7,961 nucleotides of DNA from NCBI GenBank assembly GCA_021825225.1, contig JAKAIH010000112.1, positions 1-7,961 of the forward strand, read 5' to 3'. A program made the position numbers and the translations under genes. This stretch comes from Pseudomonadota bacterium (GTDB lineage Bacteria; Pseudomonadota; Gammaproteobacteria; Burkholderiales; SG8-39). Below the pieces are notes generated by a model. The model was given only the letters and a program-made list of their open reading frames with translations. It was not told the DNA's origin and ran no database searches. Below are positions 6,384 through 7,961 of the stretch, piece by piece (the stretch's first letter is position 1; the number at the start of each line of letters is the position of its first letter).

Positions 6384-7469
6384 ATGAGCTTTCCCTCGAC
6401 TGAAAACCTCAACGTCGCCTCGTTCGAGGCGATGCCTTCGCCGCGCGAGCTGCACGAACGCGCTCCGCTTTCCGACGCGGCTGCCGGATTCGTCGCCGCG
6501 GCGCGTTCGACGCTGTGCCGGGTGCTCGACCGCGCCGATCCCAGGCTGATGGTGATCGTCGGCCCGTGCTCGATCCACGATCCCGCGGCCGGCCTGGACT
6601 ACGCCAAGCGCCTGCGCGATCTCGCCGCCGAGGTGCAGGATACGTTCTATGTGGTGATGCGCGTCTATTTCGAGAAACCGAGGACGGTCACCGGCTGGAA
6701 AGGTTTCATCAACGATCCGCATATGGACGACTCCTTCCATATCGAGGAAGGCATGGAGCGCGCGCGCCGCTTTCTGGTCGACCTGGCGGCAATGGGGGTA
6801 CCCGCGGCCACCGAGGCGCTGGACCCGGCCGCGCCGCAGTATCTGGGCGATCTCATTGCCTGGTACGCCATAGGCGCGCGCACCAGCGAATCGCAGACGC
6901 ACCGCGAAATGGCGAGCGGTCTTTCGGCGCCGGTCGGATTCAAGAACGCCACCGATGGCAACATCGGCGTCGCGATCAATGCCATACGCTCGGCGCGCGA
7001 GCCGCACACGTTCCTCGGCATTACCGCGGACGGAACCCAGGCGATCGTGCGCACGCGCGGCAACCGCTACGGGCACATCGTGCTGCGCGGCGGCCAGAGC
7101 CCGAATTACGACACGGCCCAGGTATCGCTGACGGAGCAGGAACTGGCGCAGGCGGGACTCAAGCCGAACCTGGTCATCGACTGCGCGCATGCGAATTCGC
7201 TGAAAAAGCCGGAACTGCAGCCGCTGGTGTTCCGCGATTGCGTGCACCAGATCATCGAGGGCAACAGTTCCATCGTCGGCCTGATGCTGGAGAGCAATCT
7301 CGTCGCCGGCAATCAGCCGATTCCGGAGGACAAGTCGCGGCTGATCTACGGCTGCTCGGTGACCGATCCCTGCATCAGCTGGGATACCACGGCCAGGCTG
7401 CTGCGCGAATCGGCCGCGCTCCTGGCGCCGGTGCTGCGCGCGCGCGCAGCCGGCGCGGCGGAGCGCTGA
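6384..7469 (+). CDS. aroG: 3-deoxy-7-phosphoheptulonate (DAHP) synthase, class I (AroFGH type)
   Basis: This cytoplasmic enzyme condenses phosphoenolpyruvate and erythrose 4-phosphate, the first step of aromatic amino acid biosynthesis. It has 361 residues against about 350 for E. coli AroG. Metal ligands align one position above E. coli numbering: Cys62 (GPCSIHD), His269 (DCAHANSLKK), Glu303 (LMLESNLVAGNQ) and Asp328 (SVTDPCISW). Substrate motifs are intact: RVYFEKPRTVTGWKG (93-107) and IGARTSESQTHRE (163-175). Ser181 corresponds to the AroG allosteric serine Ser180, so feedback control by an aromatic amino acid is likely, but which one cannot be told. The short spacing to the ttdB-like gene and the overlap with the next gene suggest it is read with both. 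A catabolic neighbour is unusual for this biosynthetic gene. Confidence 0.95.
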   Translation: MSFPSTENLNVASFEAMPSPRELHERAPLSDAAAGFVAAARSTLCRVLDRADPRLMVIVGPCSIHDPAAGLDYAKRLRDLAAEVQDTFYVVMRVYFEKPRTVTGWKGFINDPHMDDSFHIEEGMERARRFLVDLAAMGVPAATEALDPAAPQYLGDLIAWYAIGARTSESQTHREMASGLSAPVGFKNATDGNIGVAINAIRSAREPHTFLGITADGTQAIVRTRGNRYGHIVLRGGQSPNYDTAQVSLTEQELAQAGLKPNLVIDCAHANSLKKPELQPLVFRDCVHQIIEGNSSIVGLMLESNLVAGNQPIPEDKSRLIYGCSVTDPCISWDTTARLLRESAALLAPVLRARAAGAAER

Positions 7470-7831
7470 TGCGGCCTCCTGCGCCCGGCAACCTGGGCGA
7501 ACTCGCGGCGCTGATTCGCGATTTCGCCAGGGAGCGCGACTGGGATCAGTTCCATACGCCGAAGAACATCGCCATGGGCGTCGCGATCGAGGCGGCCGAA
7601 CTCATGGAAGAGTTTCAATGGCTCACGCCGGAGGAGTCGGCGCGGCTCGCGCCGCAACAGCTCGAAGCGGTGCGCCACGAGATGGCCGACGTGCTGGTCT
7701 ACCTGGTGCTGCTGGCAGACAAACTCGGCGTCGATCTTTACGCGGCGGCCGCGGAAAAAATCGCGATCAACGCGAAGAAATATCCCGCCGACACCGTGCG
7801 CGGCAAGGCGACCAAGTACGACAAGTATTGA
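7469..7831 (+). CDS. Nucleotide pyrophosphohydrolase, DCTPP1/RS21-C6 type (MazG-like)
   Basis: A 120-residue all-alpha NTP pyrophosphatase, which in this family hydrolyses dCTP and modified deoxynucleotides to monophosphates and pyrophosphate, cleaning the nucleotide pool. The magnesium motif is visible as Glu41 and Glu44 (EAAELMEEFQW) with Glu71 and Asp74 (EMADVLVYLV). The N-terminal RDWDQFHTPKNIAM (23-36) is the typical entry to the first helix of DCTPP1-like proteins and holds the base-stacking aromatic residues. The C-terminal NAKKYP...RGKATKYDKY tail is also standard. Its ATG overlaps the aroG stop (TGATG), so the two are translationally coupled. The exact nucleotide preference is not readable from sequence. 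A terminator-like hairpin and a probable group II intron follow. Confidence 0.9.
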   Translation: MRPPAPGNLGELAALIRDFARERDWDQFHTPKNIAMGVAIEAAELMEEFQWLTPEESARLAPQQLEAVRHEMADVLVYLVLLADKLGVDLYAAAAEKIAINAKKYPADTVRGKATKYDKY

Positions 7832-7832
7832 T

Positions 7833-7864
7833 GTTGCGCGCTGCGCGCGCCAACCGTGATTTTT
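7833..7864 (+). terminator. Terminator-like hairpin after the pyrophosphohydrolase gene
   Basis: GTTGCGCGC (7833-7841) pairs with GCGCG plus CAAC (7845-7854, one bulged C) across a TGC loop. A five-T run (7860-7864) follows after a five-base gap, further than ideal. It probably ends the operon, though the gap and bulge make it imperfect. Confidence 0.45.
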
Positions 7865-7869
7865 GTACG

Positions 7870-7961
7870 GTGCGCCGGGAGACCGGCAAGGAGTTACGGG
7901 TGAAAGTCCCGAACGATAAAGGTCTAGCAAACCATATTGTCCCCGAGTCATGCGTGAGGAT
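7870..7961 (+). mobile_element. 5' end of a probable group II intron, continuing past the window
   Basis: From 7870 the sequence reads GTGCG, matching the GUGYG 5' splice-site consensus of bacterial group II introns. It is followed by a stem GCCGG/CCGGC (7874-7878 with 7883-7887) capped by a GAGA tetraloop (GNRA type), then by the hairpin CGGG-TGAAAGT-CCCG (7897-7911). The phrase GGGTGAAAGTCCC is familiar from domain I of bacterial group II introns. No coding frame is seen here, as expected for domain I upstream of a reverse transcriptase ORF. The junction follows a terminator-like hairpin, the insertion habit of class C introns, but the class cannot be fixed from 92 bases. Domains V/VI and the RT gene would lie outside. 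Confidence 0.7.

Noticed and set aside
5715..7247. 510-codon open frame on the minus strand
   Set aside because: It is antisense to the TtdB-like and AroG genes, with an Arg/His/Ala-rich translation and no recognisable family.

Overview
The window is about 8 kb of GC-rich DNA from a proteobacterium, most likely a betaproteobacterium of the Burkholderiales type. The grounds are a Bug/TctC-type periplasmic receptor next to catabolic genes, a two-subunit class I fumarase/tartrate-dehydratase pair, and a Gly-Val-Arg-Asn-His type UxaA-family lyase. This placement is inferred from gene content, not from a phylogenetic marker. All genes are on the + strand and tightly packed; the long ORFs on the other strand are shadows of them.

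Region A (1-3727) is a left operon of organic-acid genes. It begins with a UxaA/SuyB-family lyase whose 5' end is cut by the window edge. Next, with a 4-nt overlap, is an NAD-dependent D-2-hydroxyacid dehydrogenase. Then come three genes of a succinate dehydrogenase/fumarate reductase type complex: an iron-sulfur subunit with all three cluster motifs and two small heme/quinone membrane anchors. No flavoprotein (SdhA) gene lies in the window. The two anchors are separated by 114 nt holding a GC-rich hairpin and a 41-codon open frame that touches both neighbours.

Region B (3728-3902) is the only clear operon boundary. It holds a perfect 11-bp inverted repeat, then a GC-rich stem with a T-rich tail that reads as a rho-independent terminator, then an AT-rich leader with a strong Shine-Dalgarno site.

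Region C (3903-7831) is a second set of genes: a secreted Bug-type solute receptor, the alpha and beta subunits of a class I iron-sulfur hydro-lyase (L-tartrate dehydratase/fumarase family), a class I DAHP synthase (AroG type, entry to the shikimate pathway) and a small all-alpha NTP pyrophosphohydrolase of the DCTPP1/RS21-C6 type. Spacing suggests co-transcription, so housekeeping genes appear to ride behind a catabolic module.

Region D (7832-7961) holds a terminator-like hairpin followed by what looks like the 5' end of a group II intron (GTGCG start, GNRA-capped first stem), which runs off the window.

Taken together, regions A and C look like a locus for capture (Bug receptor), dehydration or lyase cleavage (UxaA-like, TtdAB-like) and oxidation (D-2-hydroxyacid dehydrogenase, SDH-like complex) of a hydroxylated or C4-type carboxylic acid. 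The substrate cannot be read from the sequence.
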